Source of the DNA: Pezicula radicicola
Taxonomy: Eukaryota > Ascomycota > Leotiomycetes > Helotiales > Dermateaceae
Assembly (NCBI GenBank): GCA_003008705.1
Contig: PDUO01000006.1
Span: 1,373,295-1,437,294 of the forward strand
Direction: 5' to 3'
DNA: 64,000 nucleotides
The stretch's first letter is position 1, and the number at the start of each line of letters is the position of its first letter. Under the pieces are notes generated by a model. It did no database searches. It had not been told where the DNA came from and was given only the letters and a program-made list of their open reading frames with translations. Positions 31,746-42,399 of the stretch are shown here, in pieces. The position numbers were made by a program, and so were the translations under genes.

Positions 31746-33324
31746 ATGCGTCCAGAACCGTTGAATTCAACATATGCCTCGCTGAAGATAAACTCGGCAA
31801 GAGTCATCGGCACCATACATGAATCATGCCAGTGGGGAAAGTAAGTCATTTAATCTCCAGATTGGAAGGGTAGAAATACTTATATTTTCGCAGCACTCCA
31901 GATGGTGGAATGAGTAAGAAAAATAATATATTCCGGAGACAGGCTAAGTCTAACAAGAGCTATAGACCGCTTGACGGCCAATGATGATGATAAGAAAGTT
32001 CGAGATTGGTTTATTGCCACGACAAAACAATACGGCTGTTCACACAAGGTTAGAAGATTTCGACACTGTCCCTAATGCATTCTTCGAACTAAGCCTTCTA
32101 GATTGATGCCATGGGCAATATATTCAGTATTCGACCGGGGCTCAACAATGATCTTCCTCCGATTGCTATCGGTTCTCATCTTGACACTCAACCTACCGGC
32201 GGTAGGTATGATGGAATTCTAGGTGTCGTTTCCGGTATTGAGGTATTGAAGACGGTACACGAGAACAACATCACTACATATGCACCGCTTGCTGTTGTGA
32301 ATTGGACAAATGAAGAAGGGGCCCGGTTCCCTCCCTGTATGTTAGGCTCGGGCGTCTGGGCCGAGCACTTCACCACTGACTATGGCCACACCCGAACGGA
32401 TCTTTCTGGAATAAAGCTTGGTGACGAACTTAAACGCATTGGCTATATTGGCGAGGAACCTGCGAGCTTCAAAACAAATCCGCTTCTTGCACACTTTGAG
32501 GTTCATATTGAGCAAGGCCCAATTCTCGATAATGCTGAGCTACCAGCAGCTGTTGTTAGGGGTGTTCAGTCCATGCGATGGTACAACTTGAAGGTTGTTG
32601 GCCGGGAAGCACATACCGGCTCAACACCTATGGATAGGAGAAGTGATGCCTTGCTCGGAGCTGCCAAGATGATTGTTGAAGCAAATCGTATTGCAACAAC
32701 TGGCGAGCTTAATGAACGAGGCGCCCGAGCAACAATCGCTGTCATTAACTCAAGCCCTCAGAGTATCAACACCATATCTGGAGATGTGCAGATGAATCTA
32801 GATGTCAGATCGCCGTTCGATGAGGATGTCCTCGAGATTGAGAAACAATGCAGAGAAAACTTTGAGAAGATCAGCAAAGAACACGGTTTGACGTTGACAT
32901 TTGACACAATCTGGAACTCTCCAGCGGTCAATTTCAACGAGACAATGAAACAATGTGTGCGTTCGTCGGCCTTGGAGTTGGGATGCCATATGGAATTGAC
33001 CAGTGGAGCTGGCCATGATTCGTAAGATGTTACAAACCCTGTATCTACGCGAGGAGAACTAATTTTGATACTCATAGGGTCTATACATCGAAACATATCC
33101 CAACTGCTATGATCTTCGTTCGGTGCAGAGATGGAGTTAGCCATAACCCAGCAGAATACACAAGTCCAGAGGACTGTGCTACTGGAGCACAAGTGCTGCT
33201 AGGTGCCTATCTTAGGTACGACGATTATATTCGTCGGGAACACTTAGTCAAAGTTGATGATACTAGCGGCGAGCTATTGACAGAGAAATCTGTCATTGTA
33301 ACCCAAACTTTAGTTGAGGCATAA
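31746..33324 (+). CDS. M20 N-carbamoyl-amino-acid hydrolase / beta-ureidopropionase-like
   Basis: Five exons, 31746..31840, 31894..31913 (a 20-nt microexon), 31966..32048, 32102..33021 and 33078..33324, give 454 aa. The microexon is needed to read W-G-N-T-P-D-G-G-M-N-R-L. The metal site is intact: GSHLDT (His about 92), G-G-R-Y-D-G (Asp about 103), the Glu pair in N-E-E-G-A-R-F (about 137), H-F-E-V-H-I-E-Q-G, and a terminal S-G-A-G-H-D-S. The dimerisation lid shows [11 protein letters not shown]. This is the AmaB/hydantoinase-carbamoylase branch: it would cleave an N-carbamoyl group to amino acid, CO2 and ammonia. It is probably cytosolic and serves nitrogen scavenging; the preferred substrate is not decided by the sequence. 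Confidence 0.9.
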
Positions 33325-34397
33325 TTTATCTTTCTGGTAACAAGCACATAAATACACAAAGATCATCAGGATGGGTCGTTAGATTATGTTCTACCACAAT
33401 CTTCAATTAGAGTGAAAGTGATCTTAGCATTGAAATCATGCACCAGCAAAGAACTATATCCCAATACAATCTGAGATCCATATCATGGAAGTGACAAAGT
33501 CCTAGGCTGTAATCGTAATCATTGTAAAATTGCATATCGCGGATGTATCTAAACCTTGATCTTGCGTTGTACTCTCCTTTTCCTGCGTTTTAAGTAAGGA
33601 GACTTATTAAGCTAGGAGAGACTGTATCTTAACAAATTCCTGTTTTGAGTCGGAATTGAAATTATGTTGCTTGAGTAAAGATTCTGTGTATTGTACGCTA
33701 AATAAGTGACAGGTTTTAAACCGGCTACCTAGATTAAATGAGTTACTCAAACCTAGCCTTCTCCTTCCCTGTCTCCATCAACTTTTATACAATGAAGTCT
33801 TTATACTCCCACGCATAAATAGGTACAGCGTCTCTTTATCTCTTTACAGTCTGGATTAATCTTTCTCGACGCTGTTTCTCCCTAGGAGCTAATGACTGGT
33901 ATGGAGACTTTCTTTCTGTTGGAACGTTGATATCCAATATCACGTGTGTATTATATAAGCGCACCAACAAGGAGCTGGGCCAATCAGAGGCCGCGCCCAG
34001 CCGGGCCGCACCGCGCTACTAGCCCAATTGGGACTAGTCTTTGCAGACAGACGAGTATAACTAGACTACTACTCGACCTAGTTATTAGGAATCAACTACG
34101 ATTATTTTTCCTACCTTAACGAGGTGAAAGCACCCACCCCTACAGTACTTATGCCTACGTTTACGCAAGATCCGGATACCATAAGTACTTTCAACGAAAA
34201 TTTCCTGCCTCACAAAAAGGCTACAGCAACAAATTTTATTATTTTCTATGAGAATTGTCTGAAATTATAACTCTGTTTAAATCCTTCCAAGATGTTTTTA
34301 AATTACCAACCTATGACATAAAAGAACGTTAATATAGACTATAATCCCCTCCCCAAGTCACACAAACTAAAACAAGACCTAAACCCACCCCCGAAAA
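33325..34397. other. Intergenic, possible solo LTR
   Basis: No gene is present. From about 33918 the sequence starts TGTTGGAAC and is followed by a TATATAAG box near 33955 and a GC-rich inverted-looking segment around 34000, reminiscent of a retrotransposon LTR. No second copy or clear target-site duplication was seen, so the call is weak. The last 150 bp are the GH3 3' flank. Confidence 0.35.
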
Positions 34398-36819
34398 CTA
34401 GGTAGATTGCGGCGTAACAGTAACAGTGCTATTCCCCGCAAGCACAGTTGTAGAAACCGGCGGTGGTTGAGGCCACTCATCTAACACAACATCCTCACCA
34501 ACCAAATTAAAATCCAAACTAATCTGCGTCGGAACATCCAATTCCAGTGTATAACTCCCATTATACAAGATCCGATTTCCGAATTCATCAACTCGAGATA
34601 AAGAACCTAAAGTCATGTTTAATTGTACGGAGCGTGTTTCTCCGGCTGTGACGTTTCGTAGTCGTGTATATGTTGCTAGTGATTTTATGGGATAGGGTTC
34701 TGGACCGTGGGAACCGGATATGAAAGCTAGGAGGACGAAATCTGAGGTTGTGGTTTCGGTGTTTGTTATTTTTGGTTGTGGGATGTAGGTTGATGGGAAA
34801 GGGCAGAGATCGAGATGTGTTTCGTTACAGGATGATATTAAATCTGAGATGGAGATTGTTGGTGTAGTGGTGGTGCTGTTGGAAGTAAATTCAATGGAGA
34901 AATTAGTGTAGGAGAGTCCGTAGCCAAAAGGTAGTACTGCGTCGTTGTAAAATTTATAGGTTCGGCCTGGGTTTGTGGTGCTTGGTCGTAGTGTCATATC
35001 TGTCATTGGAACTTCATCAACATAGCTACCTGGATATTGTGTGACTGGTAGTCTTCCAGCGGGGCTTTTGGCGCCGGTCAAGATATCGAAGACTGCTGAA
35101 CCACCATCTTGGCCGGGGTAGCCGCTCCATAGAATAGCTGAGATATTGCTGTTGGAAAGAAGTGGACTGTCGTCCAGTTGATCACCGAGTTGAACAACAA
35201 CAGTTGGTTTCCCGAGGGAGGATATTTGAGAAATAAGTTCGAGTTGAGATGGAGACCAGGAGATTGTATATCGATCCATAGCTTCTGCTTCAACTGATAT
35301 GTCTATGCCACCAAAGTACAAAATAACATCGGAGCTAGCTGCAGCTTCCAAGGCAGTATCAGTCCAATTTCCAGTTGTGTCGTTCTCGGCAATGGGGCCA
35401 GTTGCGTAATTGATAGTAAGGCCGAGTTGTTGAGCTGCATAGACTGGATTGTGGAAATATGGAGGATTGCCATTATAGTTCCCGAGTAATTGGGTTGTCG
35501 CATTGGCCCAGAATCCAATTAATGCTACAGAGGTTGCGTTTCCAAAGTTAAGCGGTAAAGTGCCGTCATTTTTGAGGAGCACGAAACTATCAGATGCAGT
35601 TTGCCGAGCTAGGTCTTGCGATTCTGGCGTATTGACGTCTGACCATGATAATGAGCGGTAGGAAGTACTGTTTGCTGGATCAAAATACCCAACCTTTACA
35701 AGACCGGCATATTGGCGGATCAGTGCTTGATCAATACCCGCGTCGCTTAAAAAGGATTGATTGTATGCGCCGATTACATCTGTGAGATCTCCTGCCTCAC
35801 ACACTGTATCAGTTCCTGAAGTGTAAGCCACACCGGCGGCTTCTGCAGCAGAAGAGGTGTAGTTATGGTTGGCGTAAATGTTCCACACGGCGTTACAGTC
35901 TGAAGTGATGTACTCATGGTCTGAGTTCCATCCCCAGTGTTCTCGCAAGATGCTGCCCATAAGATAGGTATCTGCGCAAGCAGGAACACCATTAATGGCA
36001 TTGTAGGAGCACATGATAGAGCCGACATGGGAGTCTCTTGCGCACTGCTGGAATGGCGGTAGGTAATACTCGACAAGATCCTGAGAGGTCACAATAGCAT
36101 CTAATCCATATCTGACATTTCCTCCCCAATCTTCCAGATCATAAGCCGCATAATGCTTACAAGTTGCGATGACTTTTCGAATTGAAGGGTCATTTCCACC
36201 TTCTAATCCTAAAAGGAGATTTTGCACATAACCAGCAATTCGAGTGGGATCTTCTCCTGGGGTTTCCATTCCTCGACCCCATCGGGGATCTTTGTATGGA
36301 TTGATGTTAGGAGTCCAGAAGTCAAGTCCAGCCCGACCAACGTTACTGAACGAGCGTGCTTCTGTGCTTACAACTGTAGCAACTTTTTGAACCAGGTCAT
36401 CATCGAAAGCACTTGACAACACAATGGGATTGGCAAAAGAAGTGGCGTAGGAGTATTCCCCAGAACTGGAGAAGTTGACCCCCGGAGAATAAGCGACGCC
36501 ATGAAGAGCTTCGCTCCACCATTCATAGGCTGGAAGTCCGAGTCGGGCTGCACCAAGACTATTGCTGAAAGGTTGTTAGCAATGATTTCGGGAAAATACG
36601 AGGGCCGCCTTACTCGACCATGTTGACGAGTTTTTCATCAATTGTCATTGCATTGACTATAGCTGAAGCACGGTCGTATGGTGATACACTGGTGTCGCAA
36701 ACCAGATTTTGCGTTAGAAGAGCTGGTCCATTGATGCAGTCTGGAAATGTCGTCGTTGCTAACACAACTGGTAAAGCTGGGAGCATATAAGCTCCCAAAG
36801 CCCGATAAATTGAATACAT
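34398..36819 (-). CDS. GH3 beta-xylosidase-like glycosidase, secreted
   Basis: Two exons, 36614..36819 and 34398..36564 (intron 49 nt), give 790 aa. ATG at 36819 is preferred over ATG 36909 because it starts a signal-peptide-like segment just before F-P-D-C-I-N-G-P, the normal mature start of fungal GH3 xylosidases. Family blocks are present: R-L-G-L-P-A-Y-E-W-W-S-E-A-L-H-G, W-G-R-G-M-E-T-P-G-E-D-P, and Y-I-T-S-D-C with the nucleophile Asp near residue 291. Further on are A-L-I-G-F-W-A-N-A-T-T-Q-L-L-G-N-Y, G-Y-P-G-Q-D-G-G and a fibronectin-III-like tail. Many N-x-S/T sites fit secretion. It should release xylose from xylo-oligosaccharides, working with xylanases; alpha-arabinosidase side activity is possible. 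Confidence 0.92.
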
Positions 36820-37801
36820 GGTTTTATGAGCTTCGACGTATGCCCAGGAATTCAATGGATTAGGTAGGTAATGACTTAAAGTCGAAGAAAGCAATTGAAG
36901 AACATCCATCAACTGCGGAGGAATATGAGATTTATATACTCTACTTTTAAGGGGAACAGGAACGATCTAACCCGAGGCACCTCCTCGTACTTTCAGAAGT
37001 GGACGTGTAAGACAAATTAAGAAGAGATGGCCCACCGGTTAAAGTAACAGAGGTGGGCAAGTATTAAGATCTGTATCCCGAGCCCGCATCCGCAACGGGT
37101 GTCAAGAATGGGTTTGTTACCGCACCCATTAGAAGCTTTGATTTCTCTCTTTTTCTCCTCCCTAAGAGATCTCAACGTATGGATCTCCACGCCATTCTAG
37201 CGCATTGATGTCGTTTGACCGGGTAAAGGCAGATCATGACTTATTCTCCGCCTTCGATGGGAAGCCGTAAAAACTGCCGGTATCCGTTTAGATTTTCTTA
37301 CTACTGAAATATTACTCGCTACCCCAGAATCTGTTAACGTTATTTCCAATTTGTGGGGTAGAACTACGTACCCCTTAATATGCCGGTAAAATGACCGGAT
37401 AAATGGTAATCGGATGTCGTTTTGCTTTGGTACCTGATGTGCCTTTCGTACTTCGTATTAATAGATCACATTGGGGTGGCTTGAGATTTGCCGATTGCCG
37501 TACCAGTTGGGTTGAAGCATTGCTTTGAAAGCAATAGAGGTGGGAAGTTGCGTCAATAGGAAAACGAGTTTGGTAACCAAGAGAACGTTATTGTCTTTCT
37601 TTACGACTTCCCCGCTTGGTACAAAAGTACTTGCATGTCTTGCCGCCTTGATTTGGGGACGCTGAATTAAGGGGTTTAAGCGAGCAAAATGGCCCGATCT
37701 CTTTTACGGCAATTAAAGCCGCCGGCCTCTTCCGGTGGAGCATCAAAAGCTTGATCCAGTTACATTCGACTTCACACATCGAAAGATAATACACTTTCAA
37801 A
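36820..37801. other. Intergenic between divergent GH3 and YdcF-like genes
   Basis: This stretch carries the promoters of both flanking genes. In-frame codons upstream of 36819 (to 36909) could extend the GH3 N-terminus but would bury the signal peptide. No other coding signal was found. Confidence 0.5.
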
Positions 37802-38605
37802 ATGGCCGATACGACGATGATTCAAGACATAAATCAGATATCTCGATTTCTAGCTCACGCACAAATTCAAAACCTCTCATCCTGCGCACCAGTAGATTGC
37901 ATCGTAATCTGTGCCTCAGCCGTACTCCACGGAGCAGAAACACTATTTCGAGTCCTGGAAGCACGACCCAATCTAACAAAAACACTTGTCCTCTGTGGAG
38001 GAATCGGACACTCAACATCACTACTCTACTCTTCAGTAACTCAAAATCAGAAATACAATGCTCTTGCAAAAGAGATTGAGGGGCTTCCTGAAGCACGTGT
38101 CTTAGAGAAGATTATGGAACGTTATTTTGATGTCGATGCTATTACGGCTTCGGGATGTAGGATTTTGATTGAGGATAAATCAACCAATTGTGGTGCCAAT
38201 GCTTTGGAAACTAGGAAGTTGCTTGAGAAATCGGGTGTGCCTAGTCCGAAGACTTGTGTTGTTATTCAGGATCCGACTATGGCTTTGAGAACTGTTGCGT
38301 CGTTTGAGAAGATCTATGGAGGTTTGGAGACACAGCCGCTGTTTCTTAGCTGTCCTGTCTTTGTTCCTGAGATGGAGATGACGGATTCAGGGGAAATACG
38401 CTATGCCGTTGCAGATATACCGGCGAATGAGTTATGGGAGACTAGCCGATTCTTTGACTTGATTATGGGTGAAATTCCTAGGTTGACAGATGATGAGGCA
38501 GGATATGGCCCCAAAGGGAAGGGATATATTACCCATGTTGAGGTTCCTATTGAAATTCATGAAGCATGGAAGAGACTGAAGAATACCTTGGGCAATCGTC
38601 GGTAA
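37802..38605 (+). CDS. YdcF-like DUF218-superfamily protein, bacterial type
   Basis: A single uninterrupted exon encodes 267 aa. The sequence follows the bacterial YdcF pattern nearly motif for motif: V-D-C-I-V-I-C-A-S-A-V near the start, L-V-L-C-G-G-I-G-H-S-T, E-D-K-S-T-N-C-G-A-N-A, V-V-I-Q-D-P-T-M-A-L-R-T, a G-E-I-P-R-L-T-D-D-E-A-G-Y-G-P-K-G block, and a V-P-x-E-I-H-E-A-W-K C-terminus. E. coli YdcF binds S-adenosylmethionine in vitro but has no established reaction. No signal peptide or membrane segment is visible, so it should be cytosolic. Absence of introns and the bacterial resemblance make horizontal transfer plausible, though not proven from one sequence. Confidence 0.85.
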   Translation: MADTTMIQDINQISRFLAHAQIQNLSSCAPVDCIVICASAVLHGAETLFRVLEARPNLTKTLVLCGGIGHSTSLLYSSVTQNQKYNALAKEIEGLPEARVLEKIMERYFDVDAITASGCRILIEDKSTNCGANALETRKLLEKSGVPSPKTCVVIQDPTMALRTVASFEKIYGGLETQPLFLSCPVFVPEMEMTDSGEIRYAVADIPANELWETSRFFDLIMGEIPRLTDDEAGYGPKGKGYITHVEVPIEIHEAWKRLKNTLGNRR

Positions 38606-39388
38606 GAACTCTATTAGACTTATTCATTAGAAAAGTACTTGAAGACTTGCATTTCTAGATATACATTTAGAGGATAGAAGTAGTATAGACAGTTTTCCGG
38701 GGCATTGAAAGAGGATGCTTGGGGCTTACAACGGCCATAGGCGTGTCCAATTGTTCCTATCTTATATGGATCAACTTGAATTTTAATCGCTTAATAATAG
38801 GTAGGATACAATAAGCACCGCAGATTTGTGGCTAGGTATTCTAAGAACCGGTCGTTCTCGACAATTTTCTATCAGGATTAACTAAGCAATTATTGAACCT
38901 ATCCCTGCCTTCTAGCGTGACTTGTTAGAGATAGAGCGGTCTAGACATAATAAAGTTTATTACTTCTCCTAGGAGGGAGAGTGGCTTCTACTACTTCTCA
39001 GTTAGGCAAAAGCTACACATGGTAGAAGCTGAGCATGGCTCTGACGACATTGAAAAGGAGATACGATAGAATGCTAGAATAGAATAGAATATATTAGGGG
39101 CATTTCGCTGGTTAATAAGGCGAGAAGATTATAAATAAACTACCTACTTCATTGTGTAGATGACCGAGCACTTGCTCCGTCAAATGCATCAATTGGACAC
39201 TTGGTCTTGCAGAAAACGCTTTATTACTTGCATCTATTTCTTAGCTCTCTACCCAAAGGGTTCTCCGCGAACGCCGCGCTGTTACAATAGTAAACATACA
39301 AAAGACAAACGTTACACTAGCCTAGAAGACTTGCCTGGAGCTCCCTCCCATTTTCCTATTTCTAGCATCAAACCCCCAGTAAAAAGCT
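38606..39388. other. Intergenic, AT-rich in the middle
   Basis: No gene. The segment 38780..39140 is AT-rich with short A-G-A-A-T tandem bits (near 39070..39095), perhaps an eroded transposon. The right end is the 3' flank of the UBC6 gene. Confidence 0.45.
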
Positions 39389-40295
39389 TTATACCCTTTC
39401 TCCGCCCATTATACGGGCAACCAAAACATACATAAAAATGGCAATCCCGAAAATAAGGAGTTTGTTCCGCCGCATCCACGACTGTCCTACATCACCGGCA
39501 ACTCTACCACCCTCAACAACTGCACCGACAACAGGTTGACTGCCGCTGGGTCTTCTCAATCCCGCAGTAGGGCTGCATGTCTTGGTCTCCTGTAGCGTAG
39601 AATTTCCAGTAGCATGATCGATACTGTTTGCTTTCATCCAAGCCTGATTCTCCGCATCCAACTCTGGCCACTCAGCCTTGAACTTCGCACCTCCATCTCC
39701 TGCCTTGATGTTGCCCTTTTGAAAAGCTCCACGTGCACTGCTTCCTCCTCCTGTGCTGTTCCACCATCTGGTTCTTGCTGCTGCCCACTTCCGCTCTGCT
39801 TCTGTAGCGCCAACTGAGCCAGTCGTCATTTCGTCCGAGGTCATGAAGGACAGAAGGCCGATAAGGATTGTGCTGACTTCCCATGCCGGATTGAATGATT
39901 TGGGATGGAAATCAGATATCGAGAGGCAGAGACGAGTGGAGGGCTGGAATCGCCCAGAAGGTGTGTGCATGCGGATCGCTGGAGGTGCAAATGGATAGTC
40001 GGGTGGGAACATGAGCGTACCCCAATACTGACCTCCATGGTATGGCGTATCTTCAGGACCAGTAATTATGTAGTGCCATCTATAGGATATTTAGTATCTA
40101 CGACGTTGTTCCTGGGAAGGGAGAACCTACTCGAGAATGTTCGACTCAGATGGGTGGGCTTGGATGTATGGAGGAGGGTTTTCTGAGATGGTTTTGTACT
40201 CTCGCGTGAGCTGATAACGTGTTAGTATATGTCACAAAACAGCTATAATCTAGATGGGCGGTACATACTCTCTTGTTGGCTGCTTTCGTGGCCAT
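39389..40295 (-). CDS. ubc6: Ubiquitin-conjugating enzyme E2, UBC6-type, ER tail-anchored
   Basis: Three exons, 40269..40295, 40131..40210 and 39389..40079, give 265 aa. The N-terminus M-A-T-K-A-A-N-K-R-L-T-R-E-Y-K is the family start. The UBC fold contains H-Y-I-I-T-G-P-E-D-T-P-Y-H-G-G-Q-Y-W-G and F-P-P-D-Y-P-F-A-P-P. The active-site Cys is residue 87 in T-R-L-C-L-S-I, the same number as yeast Ubc6. After a low-complexity linker the C-terminus has a single membrane helix (LLIFGIAIFMYVLVARIM) with a few polar residues behind it, that is, a tail anchor facing the cytosol. It works in ER-associated degradation with Doa10-type ligases. It is head to head with SAM50. Confidence 0.96.
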
Positions 40296-40667
40296 TGCGA
40301 CGATATTCCCGAGGCTGTGAATGTAATGCCAGGGATGTTTGAGTACCTAACAAGGGTCGCGCCGAGGTCAACCAGAGCTCGCAGAAAGAGTGGCTCCTTG
40401 TATGTGTATGCAATTCGAGAGGATGGCGTTGTTCGGGATAGAGACGATGGATGGGAATTGGAAAAGACCAGAGCGGTTAGATGTTGTGTTGTTGGCTTGA
40501 AGTGTATGGAGGATCGCAGTTCAGTCCAAGGCTGAGGCTGAGTCATCCCGGCCTAAAAAAGTGCCACGGCTGAAAGCTTGCGGCTGCACACACACTACTG
40601 TAGAACCCTGCGCAGGGAAGAGCTTCACAACCCTGAAATGGTGTGTTGACAAACACGACACACTGAG
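40296..40667. promoter_or_regulatory. Shared divergent promoter region, UBC6 / SAM50
   Basis: Only 372 bp separate the two start codons. Both genes are housekeeping and probably constitutive. No specific element was recognised. Confidence 0.45.
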
Positions 40668-42399
40668 ATGGCCTCACCTCTTGATTCCGAAGACGATGTA
40701 TGTTCTGCTGCTATGTGGACATCCAATTCTTTTCCACTTTCGCGCCACGTCCAATGGCTAATTATATCCTCCACAGGTCTTCGAGAGTCTCCGTAAACAA
40801 GCCGATCCGAAGGTAGAGGAAGCACGCGCAAAGGAAGCCCAGGAGAGACTCCATGCTCAATATGTGAAGGCTCAGCAGAGATTGGGGGAGTTGGTATGTG
40901 TTAGAGCGATATTGGAGGCCCAGGAGCTGTAGACTAAAGATATGCAGATTGGCAACAATTCTACTCTTCCAGTAACCATCTCCTCCATCCACGTTATTGG
41001 AGCTTCCCGTACAAGAAGATCCTTCCTCGACCGACTCTTCGACCCGCTCCTGAGTGCAAATCGAGACCGGCCATACACACTATCAGAGGCGCTACGCGAA
41101 GCTGGTTCTGCAGCGGACAAACTCCGACGGTTTGGTATGGCTTTTGGCAGATGCAGTGTTGAGCAGAACTGACTGTGCGATGCAGATATCTACCATGATG
41201 ATATTGCTATGTTCATTGACAAGCCGAGCCAGACCGATCCTTCGACCTCTGTATCGGATATTGCAATCTCTCTTTCCGCTCGAGAAAAGTCCCGAATGTT
41301 CCTCAAGACCGGCACAGATCTTGGGAACGCAGAAGGTTCAGCATACGGAAACCTGGTGTTGAGAAACATCTTTGGTGGAGCAGAATCATTAAATTTGAAT
41401 GCATCGGCTGGGACTAGAACGCGATCTGCATACCAGGCAATTTTTGATACACCAGTTTTGAGCGACCCGGATCAACGGATATCTATTGATGCTTTATCGA
41501 GCTCGACTGCGAAAACATGGGCAAGTCACGAGGAAGGATTGAAGGGAGCAGGTGCAAAGTATAGTTGGGCTACAAAGTCAGGAACGCGTCATCAGATAGG
41601 ATATACAGGAGTTTGGAGACAAGTTACCGGATTGGCTAGCAATGCCTCTCCTACGGTCCGGGAAGATGCTGGGGATTCCGTCAAAAGCAGTATAACTCAT
41701 ACCTGGGTGGCTGATCGACGAAACCACCCATTCCTACCTAACCGAGGATATTTGGTAAAGACTGTTTCCGAAATCGCTGGATGGGGACCTCTCAAAGGAG
41801 ATGTAGCATTCTGGAAATCTGAAGTCGAAACCTCGGGAGCAGTACCAATCCCAATCCCTGGAATCCCAGGAGACAGCGGTGTTTCTTTAACAGGTGGACT
41901 CAGAGCTGGTATGCTCTACCCCTTGCCTATTGGTTTCGGATCCCAATCGCAACCATCTCGGATAAATGACCGATTCCAGCTTGGCGGTCCTACTGACGTT
42001 CGTGGATTCGCGATGTCTGGGTTAGGACCTCGAGATGGTCCAGACGCAGTCGGAGGTGATATATACACAGCGGGAAGCTTGAACCTCCTTATGCCTTTCC
42101 CACGCCTAGGCAAAGACACACCCCTTCGCTTCCAACTCTTCGCTAACGGAGGCCGCCTCCTGGCTCTGAAAAACGCGGGCGACAAAGGAGGTCAAGACAG
42201 CAGTTCTGTTCAGAAGAATGTATATAGTACCGTTGCCGAACTCGGAAATGGCTTACCTAGTATCGCTGCTGGATTTGGCGTCGTTTATGCACACCCCGTT
42301 GCAAGATTCGAGCTTAACTTTAGCCTGCCACTTGTACTAAGGAAGGGCGAGGAAGCGAGGAAAGGACTGCAGTTTGGTGTTGGCATCAATTTCCTCTAG
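40668..42399 (+). CDS. sam50: Mitochondrial SAM complex beta-barrel subunit Sam50/Tob55
   Basis: Four exons, 40668..40697, 40777..40893, 40948..41134 and 41186..42399, give 515 aa. The short first exon (M-A-S-P-L-D-S-E-D-D) leads into a charged helix, then a single POTRA-like region (about 50-135, with V-T-I-S-S-I-H-V-I-G) and an Omp85 beta-barrel. The diagnostic loop-6 motif V-R-G-F is at about 383-386, preceded by R-F-Q-L-G-G-P-T-D. The C-terminus ends in an alternating strand (F-G-V-G-I-N-F-L). The protein sits in the mitochondrial outer membrane and inserts beta-barrel proteins such as porin and Tom40. Length is normal and I see no lesions. Confidence 0.95.

Noticed and set aside
36820..36912. 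N-terminal extension of the GH3 enzyme upstream of ATG 36819
   Set aside because: It would begin at TTG 36912 or ATG 36909 and place the signal peptide inside the protein; ATG 36819 gives the expected secreted start.
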